DNA of 64,000 nt, from NCBI RefSeq assembly GCF_040448675.1, contig NZ_CP159289.1:3187001-3251000 (forward strand), written 5' to 3'. This document shows positions 32,643-41,606 of the stretch, one piece after another. The stretch is from Dyadobacter sp. 676. GTDB taxonomy: Bacteria; Bacteroidota; Bacteroidia; Cytophagales; Spirosomataceae. Position 1 is the stretch's first letter. The number at the start of each line of letters is the position of its first letter. The position numbers and the translations under genes are program-made. The notes under the pieces were generated by a model. The model ran no database searches. It saw nothing but the letters and a program-made list of their open reading frames with translations, and was not told where the DNA came from.

Positions 32643-35396
32643 ATGCATACCAGATTTTTGATCGGCTTAGTGGTGGTGGCGGTGCCGGTAATGTACTTTT
32701 CCTGGGGCGGGTTGCCCTGGGGAAAGAAGGTGGATTACAATGCCGATGTAAAGCCGATCCTCAACAAGCATTGCATGGGCTGCCATGGCGGCGTGAAAAA
32801 GGCCGGGGACGTGAGCTTCCTGTTCGAACACGAAATGCTGGAACCAGGCAAATCGGGCAAGATACCTGTTGTGCGCGGCGACGCGGACGCCAGTGAAATG
32901 ATCCGCCGGATCGTGACCGACGATCCCGACGAGAAAATGCCGAAAAATGGTACGCCGCTTAATGAGAAGGAAATCGGCATTCTCAAACAATGGATCAACG
33001 AAGGGGCCGAATGGGAAACGCATTGGGCTTACAGGAAAATCGAAAAGCCGGATGTGCCGTCGCTGAACAGTTTTTCCAATCTGTTCGGCCTGCTGAATAC
33101 GGGCGACAAGGCCTGGGCTAAAAACGAAATCGACCATTTTGTCGCCGAAAAACTCAGGAAAGAGGGCTTGAAAACCTCGCCGGAAGCCGACCGCGCCACG
33201 TTGCTCCGCCGGGTAAGCCTGGATATTACAGGTTTGCCGCCCAGCGAAAAGGAAGTGCAGGATTTTGTCAATGACAAATCCCCCGACGCCTATGAAAAAG
33301 TGGTGGATAAGCTCCTGAAGTCACCCGCTTACGGCGAAAGGTGGACATCCATGTGGATGGACCTTGCCCGCTATGCGGATACAAAGGGTTATGAAAGCGA
33401 CGGAGGCCGCACGATGTGGCGCTACCGCGATTACGTGGTCAAATCCTTCAATGAAGACAAGCCTTTCGACCGTTTCACCATCGAACAGCTCGCCGGCGAC
33501 CTGCTGCCCGAAAAGAAAGATGGTTTCCCGAAAGAAGAAAACGTCATAGCGACTGGTTTCCACCGCAATACGATGACGAATAACGAGGGCGGAACCGACG
33601 ACGAAGAGTTTCGTACAGCAGCATTGATCGATCGCGTCAATACGACCTGGGAAGTTTGGCAGGGAACCACATTTGCGTGCATTCAATGCCACAGCCACCC
33701 GTACGATCCCATTCCGCACGAGGATTATTACAAGTACGCGGCGTTCTTCAACAACTCGCGTGACGAAGATGTGTGGGACGAATGGCCAAAGCTGCGGTTC
33801 TACAAAGGCGAAGATTCGGCCCGTTTCGAAAGGGTTAAGAACTGGATAAAAAAATTCGATCCCAAAGACCTGGAAGCCAAAACGCAGTTCATGAAGGTGA
33901 TCGAACCGAAGATCAATGCGCATAATTTCATCAAGGGCGACCAGTCTACCGTGCTGGTGATTTCCTATTACGGAGTCAAAGACAAAGGCAATGCCCGCAT
34001 TCCGCAGGTAAACCTCACCGGGGCCGACAATGTGCTGATGAACATCGGTACCAAAGCCGAAAACGCCGTTTTGACCTTGCATCTGGATAAACTGGACGGC
34101 CCGGTGCTTTCGACCATCAAGGTGCCCACACGCGACACGGTGATCATCGCGCCGATTACCAAAACTGCCGGGAAGCACGACGTTTATCTGTCGTTAAGCA
34201 GCCCCAAAGCGCCGGAAGAATGGGTGCGCATTACCTGGGCGGCATTCCAGCGGGCATTGCCGGGGGCGGGTCAGCCGGGTTATGAGCAGATTGTCGCCGA
34301 TTACGCTACCACGTTGACGCGGCCGACGGAGAGTATGCCGGTACTTTGGGAAGGGAAAGGCGATTTTGCCAGAAAAACCAATGTGTTCGTACGCGGCAAC
34401 TGGATGGTGAAGGGTCCGGAAGTGAAACCGGATGTTCCCAAGCTGCTTGCGCCGATGCCGAAAGGTGCCCCGCGGGACCGGCTCGGACTCGCCCGGTGGA
34501 TCGTAAGCCGCGATAACGCATTGACCGGCCGGGTGATTGTAAACCGTTTCTGGGAACAGCTATTCGGAAGGGGGATTGTGGAAACGGTGGAAGATTTCGG
34601 CTCGCAAGGCGCGGAACCGTCCCATCCCGAACTGCTCGACTGGCTGGCAGTGTCGTTTATGGAAGATTACAAATGGAGTGTCAAAAAGTTGCTGAAAACG
34701 ATCGTCATGTCGGCCACGTACCGCCAGGACTCCCGCTCCGACGACCATCGTAAGGAAAAGGACCCTTACAATGTGTGGCTCTCGCGCGGCCCGCGCGTAC
34801 GCCTGAGCGCCGAGCAGGTACGCGACCAGGCGTTGGCATGCAGTGACCTCATTTCCAATAAAATGTACGGCCCGAGTGTGATGCCGCCCCAGCCCGATAA
34901 AATCTGGCAGTCGCCTTACAGCGGCGAGAGCTGGGTAGTGAGCCAGGGCGAGGACAAGTACCGCAGGGCAGTTTACACCTATTGGAAAAGGACAGCGCCG
35001 TACCCGTCGATGACCACTTTCGATGCGCCGAGCCGGGAATTTTGCCAGTCGAGAAGGATCATTACCAACACGCCCTTGCAGGCATTGGTGACCCTCAACG
35101 ACCCGGTGTACCTCGAAGCGGCCGAAAAACTGGCTTCAAAGATGAAAACACGCGGCAAAACGCCTGAACAACAGCTCAAAGAAGGTTACCGGCTGCTGAC
35201 GTTCAAACCTATTGAGCAGAAGAGTTTAAATGTATTGATGAAAGTGTATAAAGACGCGCTCAATGAGTACCGGCAGAAGCCCTCTGAGGTGGACAGTATT
35301 TTGGTGTATGGAAAAGAAAAATCGCCCGAACTGGCCGCGCTGACCGTTTCAGCGAACGTATTACTGAATCTGGATAACGTCGTGACGAAAGAGTAA
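32643..35396 (+). CDS. planctomycete-type cytochrome c (PSCyt1) plus DUF1549/DUF1553 protein
   Basis: A 917-residue exported protein with an N-terminal hydrophobic segment. PSCyt1 has a haem motif CMGCH at 44-48. DUF1549 (PSCyt2) follows (FVAEKLRKEGLKTSPEADRA, then WMDLARYADTKGYESDGGR) with a second CxxCH, CIQCH, at 346-350. The C-terminal DUF1553 (PSD1) has GLARWIVSRDNALTGRVIVN and TYRQDSRS. The biochemical role of the family is not established. It sits 172 bases after susD and before a DUF1501 gene, its usual partner, suggesting an extracytoplasmic redox complex. Confidence 0.88.
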   Translation: MHTRFLIGLVVVAVPVMYFSWGGLPWGKKVDYNADVKPILNKHCMGCHGGVKKAGDVSFLFEHEMLEPGKSGKIPVVRGDADASEMIRRIVTDDPDEKMPKNGTPLNEKEIGILKQWINEGAEWETHWAYRKIEKPDVPSLNSFSNLFGLLNTGDKAWAKNEIDHFVAEKLRKEGLKTSPEADRATLLRRVSLDITGLPPSEKEVQDFVNDKSPDAYEKVVDKLLKSPAYGERWTSMWMDLARYADTKGYESDGGRTMWRYRDYVVKSFNEDKPFDRFTIEQLAGDLLPEKKDGFPKEENVIATGFHRNTMTNNEGGTDDEEFRTAALIDRVNTTWEVWQGTTFACIQCHSHPYDPIPHEDYYKYAAFFNNSRDEDVWDEWPKLRFYKGEDSARFERVKNWIKKFDPKDLEAKTQFMKVIEPKINAHNFIKGDQSTVLVISYYGVKDKGNARIPQVNLTGADNVLMNIGTKAENAVLTLHLDKLDGPVLSTIKVPTRDTVIIAPITKTAGKHDVYLSLSSPKAPEEWVRITWAAFQRALPGAGQPGYEQIVADYATTLTRPTESMPVLWEGKGDFARKTNVFVRGNWMVKGPEVKPDVPKLLAPMPKGAPRDRLGLARWIVSRDNALTGRVIVNRFWEQLFGRGIVETVEDFGSQGAEPSHPELLDWLAVSFMEDYKWSVKKLLKTIVMSATYRQDSRSDDHRKEKDPYNVWLSRGPRVRLSAEQVRDQALACSDLISNKMYGPSVMPPQPDKIWQSPYSGESWVVSQGEDKYRRAVYTYWKRTAPYPSMTTFDAPSREFCQSRRIITNTPLQALVTLNDPVYLEAAEKLASKMKTRGKTPEQQLKEGYRLLTFKPIEQKSLNVLMKVYKDALNEYRQKPSEVDSILVYGKEKSPELAALTVSANVLLNLDNVVTKE

Positions 35397-35522
35397 AACT
35401 GCGTAGACGCGACCCGGTTACGGGTTCCGCTTCGGCCCTTTTCCGTTGACTGGAAGTCGGCGGTATCAGATTCGGAGCGAAATTAAATAGAAAAGTTAAG
35501 TCGTGAGCGACCAAATTTCTGA

Positions 35523-37004
35523 ATGGAAAAGCTACTAAGAGAACTACAACACGCGGACGTGCTGCGCCAGACGCGCAGGCACTTTCTGCAATCGGCGGGC
35601 TTCGGTCTGGGCGCTTTGGGGCTCGGCTCGTTGCTCGGGTCATGTGGCTCATCGAAAGCCGGCGAGGCCGCGGGTGCTTCGGAATCGCTGGCATCGACCG
35701 GGATCCCGCAATTTGCTCCTAAGGCCAAGCGCGTGATATATATTCACATGGCCGGCGCTCCGTCACAACTCGAATTATTCGATTACAAGCCGGAGTTGGA
35801 AAAATATCACGGAAAGGATTGCCCGGCGGAGTTTTTGGAGGGAAAGAAATTTGCATTCATCCAGGGAGTGCCGAAAATGCTGGGGCCACAGGGTAAATTC
35901 GCTCAATACGGTCAGTCAGGTGCCTGGCTGTCGGACTACGTGCCCTATCTGCAAACCGTCGCCGACGAGATCACGTTCCTGAAAGCCATGCATACCGATC
36001 AGTTCAACCACGCTCCTGCGCAGTTGCTCCTGCATACGGGTAGCGCGCGGCTGGGCCGTCCGAGCCTCGGAGCATGGGCTGTGTACGGGTTAGGTTCCGA
36101 AAACCGCAATTTACCCGGCTTTATCGTACTGGCCTCCGGCGGCCGGCAGCCCGACGCAGGTAAAAGTGTGTACGGCAGCGGCTTTTTACCTTCGGTGTAC
36201 CAGGGTGTGCAATGCCGCACCGGCGGCGACCCTGTTTTGTATGTGACCGACCCGAAAGGAATGAACCGGAATATCCGAAAGCAGACCATCGACGCGATCA
36301 ATGAAATCAACCGGCAGACTTACGAAGAAGTGCGCGACCCGGAAATTCTGACGAGGATCAGTCAGTATGAAATGGCATTCCGCATGCAGATGTCGGTGCC
36401 CGAAGTGATGGACGTTTCGAAAGAGCCGCAATTTATTCTCGATATGTATGGAGTAAAAGCGGGTGAAGGGAGCTTTGGTATGAACTGCCTGCTGGCACGG
36501 AAGCTGGTGGAAAACGATGTCCGTTTCGTACAGCTTTTCGACTGGGGCTGGGATGGTCATGGTACTAATGCCACCGATAATGTAGAAGGCGGCCTGCGCG
36601 CCAAATGCCAGATTTCAGACCGGCCTATTGCAGCATTGATCAAGGATTTGAAAATGCGCGGGCTATTGGAAGAAACGCTGGTCGTTTTCGGTGCGGAATT
36701 CGGACGGACGCCCATGCAGGAGAACAGGAACGGCGTGGTAATGCCTTATATGGGCCGTGACCATCACCTCGAAGCCTATACCATGTGGATGGCGGGAGGG
36801 GGCGTAAAGCGCGGGTACAGCCATGGCGAAACCGACGAATTGGGCTATTACGGTGTGAAAGACCGTGTTCACGTCCACGATTTGCAGGCGACGATCCTGC
36901 ATTTGATGGGTTTCGATCATGAAAAATTCACCTATCCTTTTCAGGGAAGGAATTTCAGGCTGACGGACACCGAAGGCAAAGTTGTAAAACAAATCATCGC
37001 TTAG
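35523..37004 (+). CDS. DUF1501 protein, Tat-exported, sulfatase-like fold
   Basis: A 493-residue protein with a twin-arginine signal, RRHFLQSAGFGLGALGLGSL, and a cysteine in LGSCGS (41) that may be a lipobox. The DUF1501 core shows IYIHMAGAPSQLELFDYKPE, the segment RFVQLFDWGWDGHG, and VVFGAEFGRTPMQEN with GRDHH, the positions that match metal ligands in alkaline-phosphatase/sulfatase-like folds. It pairs with the upstream DUF1549/1553 gene as in Planctomycetes. Tat export implies folding, possibly with a cofactor, in the cytoplasm. Substrate unknown. Confidence 0.87.
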   Translation: MEKLLRELQHADVLRQTRRHFLQSAGFGLGALGLGSLLGSCGSSKAGEAAGASESLASTGIPQFAPKAKRVIYIHMAGAPSQLELFDYKPELEKYHGKDCPAEFLEGKKFAFIQGVPKMLGPQGKFAQYGQSGAWLSDYVPYLQTVADEITFLKAMHTDQFNHAPAQLLLHTGSARLGRPSLGAWAVYGLGSENRNLPGFIVLASGGRQPDAGKSVYGSGFLPSVYQGVQCRTGGDPVLYVTDPKGMNRNIRKQTIDAINEINRQTYEEVRDPEILTRISQYEMAFRMQMSVPEVMDVSKEPQFILDMYGVKAGEGSFGMNCLLARKLVENDVRFVQLFDWGWDGHGTNATDNVEGGLRAKCQISDRPIAALIKDLKMRGLLEETLVVFGAEFGRTPMQENRNGVVMPYMGRDHHLEAYTMWMAGGGVKRGYSHGETDELGYYGVKDRVHVHDLQATILHLMGFDHEKFTYPFQGRNFRLTDTEGKVVKQIIA

Positions 37005-37037
37005 GAATACCATTTTTTAGAGTATTTAACCCAAATC

Positions 37038-37358
37038 ATGGCGCAGGAAACAGTAAAGGCATTCCGGATGCAGCTCAAACCCGGATTTGAAGCAGAATAC
37101 AAGAAAAGACACGACGAAATATGGCCGGAATTGAGCCGGCTCTTGAAAGAAGCAGGTATTAAGGAATACTATATTTTCCTCGACCAAGAGACACTTGCGC
37201 TTTTTGCATTTCAAAAACTGGAAGCGAACGACACCACCGCCGGCCTGGCCGGGTTGCCGATAATGAAAAAATGGTGGGATTACATGGCCGATATTATGGA
37301 AGTCAATCCCGACAATTCTCCGATCGCCGTAGCCTGCCCCGAAGTTTTCAGATTGTAA
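37038..37358 (+). CDS. L-rhamnose mutarotase family protein
   Basis: A 106-residue RhaM-type protein: FRMQLKPGFEAEYKKRHDEI, WPELSRLLKEAGIKEYYIFL, and WWDYMADIMEVNPDNSP. RhaM interconverts the anomers of L-rhamnose, and some family members act on other 6-deoxy or related sugars. It lies 33 bases after the DUF1501 gene, and is the only clear sugar-specific clue in the locus. No rhamnose isomerase, kinase or aldolase is in the window. Confidence 0.85.
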   Translation: MAQETVKAFRMQLKPGFEAEYKKRHDEIWPELSRLLKEAGIKEYYIFLDQETLALFAFQKLEANDTTAGLAGLPIMKKWWDYMADIMEVNPDNSPIAVACPEVFRL

Positions 37359-37406
37359 TGCATTCAATTTAAAGTACATCCTAAACCATAACTTTCGATT
37401 TCCGGT

Positions 37407-38912
37407 ATGCTCATTCCTCTTCTTCAGGCGTCGCCCTGGGCGCTTTTTATCGGGCGGTTTCACCCGGTGCTGGTGCATTTGCCGATTGGTTTTTTATTAG
37501 TTGCCGCCCTTATCGAAATTGGCAGGCGGACAGGTAAGATCGTGGTAAGCGAATCGGCCGTGGTATTCGTGCTGTTCTGGTCGGCAGTGAGCGCCACATT
37601 TGCCTGCATTGCCGGCTATTTGCTTTCGCTGGGCGGCGGCTACGATGAAGACCTGCTCGGCGCGCACATGTGGAAGGGCATTGGCGTGGCAGTATTCGCC
37701 TGGGTGGCCTGGCTTGTGAAGTCGGACAGGCTGGTTGGTAAGCTCTCTTTTGGTAAAGCGGTTTATTTGCCCGCATTTGCCGTGGCCGTCGTGCTGACGA
37801 TGACTGCCGGCCACGATGGCGGCTCGCTTACCCATGGCGACGGTTATCTTACCCAATATACGCCCGAGCCCTTCCGGAGCCTGGCGGGAATGGACCCGAT
37901 CGAAGAAAAAGCGAAGGAAATCAAGCCTATTACCGATGTGCAGCAGGCGGTAGTATACAAGGACATAGTTCAGCCCATTCTCGAAGCGCGTTGCACGCAA
38001 TGCCATAATGCGAGCAAGAAAAAGGGCGATTTGCGCATGGACGAACTTGCATTGCTCATAAAGGGCGGCGAAAACGGCCCGGCGCTGGTACCCGGAAAAG
38101 GAGCGGAAAGCGATATGATCAAACGCTGCCTGCTCGATGAAAACGACGACAATCACATGCCGCCCAAAGGCAAACCGCAACTAAGCACCGAGCAAATCGC
38201 ATTGCTTTCGTGGTGGATCGACCAAGGTGCCCCGGCCGACAAAAAAGTGTCAGAGTTGACCGTGCCGGATCAGGTAAAACCGGCCCTGGCTTCTTTGGGC
38301 GGCGGTTCGCCAACAGGCGGCCAGGGCGCAGTTAAACAGAAGGAATCAGCGATTGCGACATTGAAGGTAGCGCCGGCGAAAGACGCCGACATTCAGGCGT
38401 TACGTAAGGCGGGCCTCATTGTCAATACTTTATCCCAAGACCAGAACCTACTGGAAGTGAGCGCCGTGAACGCGCCGCAGTTCAGTGACAAGGATATTGC
38501 ATTGCTGCTGCCCGTCGCTGAACAGGTAACCTGGTTGAAACTCGGGGGCACGCAAATCACCGACGGTGCTTTGAAAGAAATAGCGAAATTGAAAAACCTC
38601 ACCAAACTCCACCTCGAATACACAGGCGTAACCGACCAGGGCCTGGCGCAGATCAAAGGCCTGCCACATCTGGAATACCTGAATGTGATCGATACCAAAA
38701 TCGGGGATAGCGGGCTGAAAAATATCGCGGCCATGAAAAGTTTGCGCTCTATTTATGTGTGGCAATCGGCTGTTACCGACAGTGCGGTTGCCCAAACGGC
38801 CCGCCAGACGCCTGGTTTGCAGATCGTCAACGGTTTCAGCGAGGCAGAAGTGGCGCAGTTTCTGAAAGCAGGCGACAGCACGGCAACCAAGCCGGTAGCG
38901 GCAAAGAAATAG
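37407..38912 (+). CDS. DUF2231-like membrane domain fused to PSCyt1 cytochrome c and leucine-rich repeats
   Basis: A 501-residue fusion. Residues 1-140 form about four membrane helices of the DUF2231-like type (RFHPVLVHLPIGFLLVAALI). Then comes a planctomycete-type cytochrome domain with CTQCH at 196-200 and DNHMPPKGKPQLSTEQIALL. Residues about 360-480 are leucine-rich repeats (ITDGALKEIAKLKNLTKLHL, then GVTDQGLAQIKGLPHLEYLN). It may be a membrane anchor and electron acceptor for the exported haem proteins upstream. Its stop codon is the first unit of decamer-repeat element 2. Confidence 0.82.
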   Translation: MLIPLLQASPWALFIGRFHPVLVHLPIGFLLVAALIEIGRRTGKIVVSESAVVFVLFWSAVSATFACIAGYLLSLGGGYDEDLLGAHMWKGIGVAVFAWVAWLVKSDRLVGKLSFGKAVYLPAFAVAVVLTMTAGHDGGSLTHGDGYLTQYTPEPFRSLAGMDPIEEKAKEIKPITDVQQAVVYKDIVQPILEARCTQCHNASKKKGDLRMDELALLIKGGENGPALVPGKGAESDMIKRCLLDENDDNHMPPKGKPQLSTEQIALLSWWIDQGAPADKKVSELTVPDQVKPALASLGGGSPTGGQGAVKQKESAIATLKVAPAKDADIQALRKAGLIVNTLSQDQNLLEVSAVNAPQFSDKDIALLLPVAEQVTWLKLGGTQITDGALKEIAKLKNLTKLHLEYTGVTDQGLAQIKGLPHLEYLNVIDTKIGDSGLKNIAAMKSLRSIYVWQSAVTDSAVAQTARQTPGLQIVNGFSEAEVAQFLKAGDSTATKPVAAKK

Positions 38913-39075
38913 TCGGGTTTTGTCATGTATGGTCAGATGTGGTCAATGTATAGTCATGTATGGTCAAGTATTGTCAGGTATTGTAATGTATAGTCAGGAG
39001 TGTCTGCGTGAGAGCAAATGCCAATACCTGACCACTCCTGACTATATCTGACCACACTTGACAATCCCTGACCTC
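38912..39075. repeat. decamer-phased inverted repeat element 2
   Basis: GTC-headed units start at 38912, 38922, 38932, 38942, 38953, 38963, 38973, 38983 (GTA), 38993 and 39002, with unit consensus near GTCATGTATG/GTCAGGTATT. The opposite arm has CTGAC words whose G is at 39030, 39040, 39050, 39060 and 39070, exactly 10 bp apart. The two arms are reverse complements in pattern. The array begins on the stop codon of the upstream gene and ends about 35 bases before the next ATG. Confidence 0.88.
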
Positions 39076-39110
39076 TCCCCATTCAATCATTCACTCATTC
39101 AAAATTAAAA

Positions 39111-40040
39111 ATGACCCGCCGGGATTTTATCAATACAGCCACCGCCGCTTCCACAGCGGGAGCTTTAACCACCTTTGAATCGATTGCCGACAGCAACAAG
39201 GCCCCGGCACAGTTTGACAACAAACTCTCATTGAAAGTGCTCGGCACCAACTGGGGTTTCAGGGGTACGACCGATCAGTTTTGCGAGGCAATCAAAAAGG
39301 AAGGGTATGACGGCATCGAAATGTGGTGGCAAGGTTCGAGGGACAAGCAAAAGGAGCTTTTTGACGCATTGAAAAAACATAACCTCGAAGTAGGATTTCT
39401 CTGCGGATCGGGCGAGAAGGATTATCGGACACATTTAAATGCATTCAAATCGCAGATCGACGCGGCAACGACGCAATGGCCCGTGAAGCCTCTTTACATT
39501 AACTGCCATAGTGGCCGCGACCATTTTACCTACGAGCAGAACAAGGCGTTTATCGACCACACCACCGAAGCAAGCGTCAAAAGCGGCATCCCTATTTACC
39601 ATGAAACCCACCGTGGACGGATGCTTTTTGCCGCACACATCGCCCGGAATTTCATCGAGGAAAATCCCGCATTGCGGCTGACGCTCGACATTTCGCATTG
39701 GTGTAATGTGCACGAAAGCCTGTTACAGGATCAGGAGGAAACCGTTCAGCTCGCACTTGCACGCGTGGGGCACATACACTCGCGCGTGGGACACGAAGAA
39801 GGCCCGCAGGTGAACGATCCTCGCGCGCCGGAATGGGAAGCCGCAGTGAAGGCGCATCTGGCCTGGTGGGACAAAGTCGTGGAATACAAGGTCAAGAGCG
39901 GCGAAACCCTGACCGTTCTTACCGAGTTCGGACCACCAAACTACCAGCCTACCGTGCCATTCACCCATCAGCCGCTGTCCGATCAGTGGGGCATTAATGT
40001 GCATATGATGCATTTGTTAAGAAAGCGGTATTTGAAATAA
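39111..40040 (+). CDS. sugar phosphate isomerase/epimerase-type TIM barrel, exported
   Basis: A 309-residue xylose-isomerase-like TIM barrel. It begins with a short Tat-like leader, TRRDFINTATAASTAGAL. The barrel shows GTTDQFCEAIKKEGYDGIEM, YINCHSGRDHFTYEQNKAFI, YHETHRGRMLF, LTLDISHWCNVHESL and LTEFGPPNYQP, with His/Glu/Asp metal-ligand positions typical of the family. It closes the SusCD-cytochrome locus and is a paralogue in type of the frameshifted gene at 21087. Substrate not determinable. Confidence 0.85.
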   Translation: MTRRDFINTATAASTAGALTTFESIADSNKAPAQFDNKLSLKVLGTNWGFRGTTDQFCEAIKKEGYDGIEMWWQGSRDKQKELFDALKKHNLEVGFLCGSGEKDYRTHLNAFKSQIDAATTQWPVKPLYINCHSGRDHFTYEQNKAFIDHTTEASVKSGIPIYHETHRGRMLFAAHIARNFIEENPALRLTLDISHWCNVHESLLQDQEETVQLALARVGHIHSRVGHEEGPQVNDPRAPEWEAAVKAHLAWWDKVVEYKVKSGETLTVLTEFGPPNYQPTVPFTHQPLSDQWGINVHMMHLLRKRYLK

Positions 40041-40111
40041 AACACGACTGAAAGGCTGGACTTGCACGTCCATTTTTCTCTAACTTGCAGTGTTTTAAAA
40101 TCAACGACTCT

Positions 40112-40558
40112 ATGAAAAACACACACTTCCTGTTGGCCCGGGAAGAATCCGATGTACGTAAAACGTTCCTGGGCGCATTCATAGCCCACATTGATGGAAA
40201 CAAGGCAACGTCTGTCAAAGATTTTCACGAGGCAATCGCCGCTGCCATGCACTTCCCGGATTACTCCGGCAAAAACCTTGACGCGCTCGATGAAATGCTC
40301 AACGATCTCGAATGGATCGATGAGAAAAAGGTAATTATCTACATTGAAAATTCCGGGGCGTGGCTTTCAAAGGAAAAGTCGGAAGAAAAGCTGCTGACAA
40401 TCATCGACATTTTCGATGCCACCGCCGAAGACTGGAAATGGCTCGACGAAGAGGAAGAAGGCGTAGCAAAAAAGGAATTGCAAATCGTTTTCCAGGATTC
40501 TCAGCGCATGCGTACCTTGCTCGAAGATCAGGAAATACCGTTCGATACGCTCGACTGA
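40112..40558 (+). CDS. barstar-family protein
   Basis: A 148-residue protein whose first half carries the barstar pattern: LGAFIAHIDGNKATSVKDFH, then FPDYSGKNLDALDEMLNDLE, corresponding to the ribonuclease-binding helix and loop. The C-terminal half is acidic (TAEDWKWLDEEEE). Barstars inhibit barnase-type RNases; no barnase gene is adjacent. ATG 40112 is used; an upstream TTG is possible but less likely. Possibly an immunity protein against a secreted RNase toxin of other cells. Confidence 0.8.
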   Translation: MKNTHFLLAREESDVRKTFLGAFIAHIDGNKATSVKDFHEAIAAAMHFPDYSGKNLDALDEMLNDLEWIDEKKVIIYIENSGAWLSKEKSEEKLLTIIDIFDATAEDWKWLDEEEEGVAKKELQIVFQDSQRMRTLLEDQEIPFDTLD

Positions 40559-40618
40559 TACAGTATTCTTGTTCGGGACGTCGGCTTTGTCGAATGTTGC
40601 CGGGGTGGGGCATTCGTA

Positions 40619-40808
40619 GTCAGGTGTTGTCAGGTGTGGTCATTTATGGTCAGATATTGTCACTTATGGTCAGGTGTTGTTCGATATTGACATTATAAGG
40701 AAGAGATTTAAACCGATGATAATGACCGTTCATGACAACAATTGACAATGCCTGACCACACCTGACTATTACCTGACTCTTCATGACCATCCCTGACTAT
40801 GCCTGACA
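40619..40808. repeat. decamer-phased inverted repeat element 3, entering pnuC
   Basis: The left arm has GTC words at 40619, 40629, 40639, 40649, 40659 and 40669, exactly every 10 bp. The right arm has GAC words at 40724, 40734, 40744, 40754, 40764, 40775, 40785, 40795 and 40805. Unit form is GTCAGGTGTT on the left and CCTGACCACA on the right. The central about 35 bases are not repetitive. The right arm runs into the 3' end of pnuC and encodes its last residues and stop. Confidence 0.9.
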
Positions 40809-41413
40809 ACGTCACGGCGCCACTGCACATACCCCATAACCGCTAACACGAGGAACACCGCGTACAGAATTGCCGTGAGATGCAGGTCTTTGTAGAAATA
40901 CATAACCACATAAGCCGTGTCGGCGACGATCCAGACGATCCAGTTCTCGAGATACTTTCGCGCCATCATCCATTGGCCGATCAGGCTGGCGATCGTTAAT
41001 GCGGAATCGGCGTATGTGAGGCTCGCGTCGGTGAACCGGCCAAGCAGGAAGCCCCAGGAGAGGGTTACGGCAATAAAGATCGATCCGAAAACGGGGTAGA
41101 GTTTCGCGGGTGTGCGGGTTACATGCACGCCGTCGTGATTCTGCCCACCGAATTTCCATATCCACCAGCCGTAAATGCTCGTCAGGAAGTAATAGCCCTG
41201 CAAACCCATATCGGCGTACAATCTCACTTGCCAGAAAACAACGCCGTACAGCACCGCATTGACAATTCCGAAAAACCAGCCGAGTACATTCTGGCGGGTG
41301 TTGAGGTAAACGCAGATCGCGCCCGTTACAAAACCCAGTATTTCGAGCATTGTGGTCGCTAATCCGGCCAGGGAAAGGGGTTGGTTGAGCCAGTCGGTCA
41401 TGAGGGAATTCAT
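40781..41413 (-). CDS. pnuC: nicotinamide riboside transporter PnuC family
   Basis: A 210-residue inner-membrane protein with about seven helices. The family pattern is LEILGFVTGAICVYLNTRQN, WFFGIVNAVLYGVVFWQVRL and YYFLTSIYGWWIWKFGG. It imports nicotinamide riboside (or thiamine, in related members) by facilitated diffusion. The last residues RHSQGWS and the TGA stop are read from decamer-repeat element 3, so the native C-terminus has been replaced or extended. The start is 41413; an in-frame ATG four codons downstream is also possible. Confidence 0.9.
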   Translation of the reverse strand: MNSLMTDWLNQPLSLAGLATTMLEILGFVTGAICVYLNTRQNVLGWFFGIVNAVLYGVVFWQVRLYADMGLQGYYFLTSIYGWWIWKFGGQNHDGVHVTRTPAKLYPVFGSIFIAVTLSWGFLLGRFTDASLTYADSALTIASLIGQWMMARKYLENWIVWIVADTAYVVMYFYKDLHLTAILYAVFLVLAVMGYVQWRRDVVRHSQGWS

Positions 41414-41606
41414 CGGAAAGGTAAAAATAAAATGATATTCCGGATTTTTACGCCGGGTTATTTCAGGCTATTTTTGCGATTCGAACAGAAGAGCAACAAA
41501 ATTGGTACGACTGTTGTTATGAGTTTTGGCCGGTCGGGAAATTCCCCGAAACGGCTTTTTGCGTTTACATTCACTGCGGCCAGCGCCGCGCAGCATTGGA
41601 ATATAA

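Noticed and set aside
35397..35522. Hairpin GACCCGGTTACGGGTTC before the DUF1501 gene as a terminator
   Set aside because: The stem is short (CCCG/CGGG) and not followed by a T run.
38912..39075. CRISPR-like array
   Set aside because: Units are 10 bp with no unique spacers, the two arms are inverted, and no cas gene is near.
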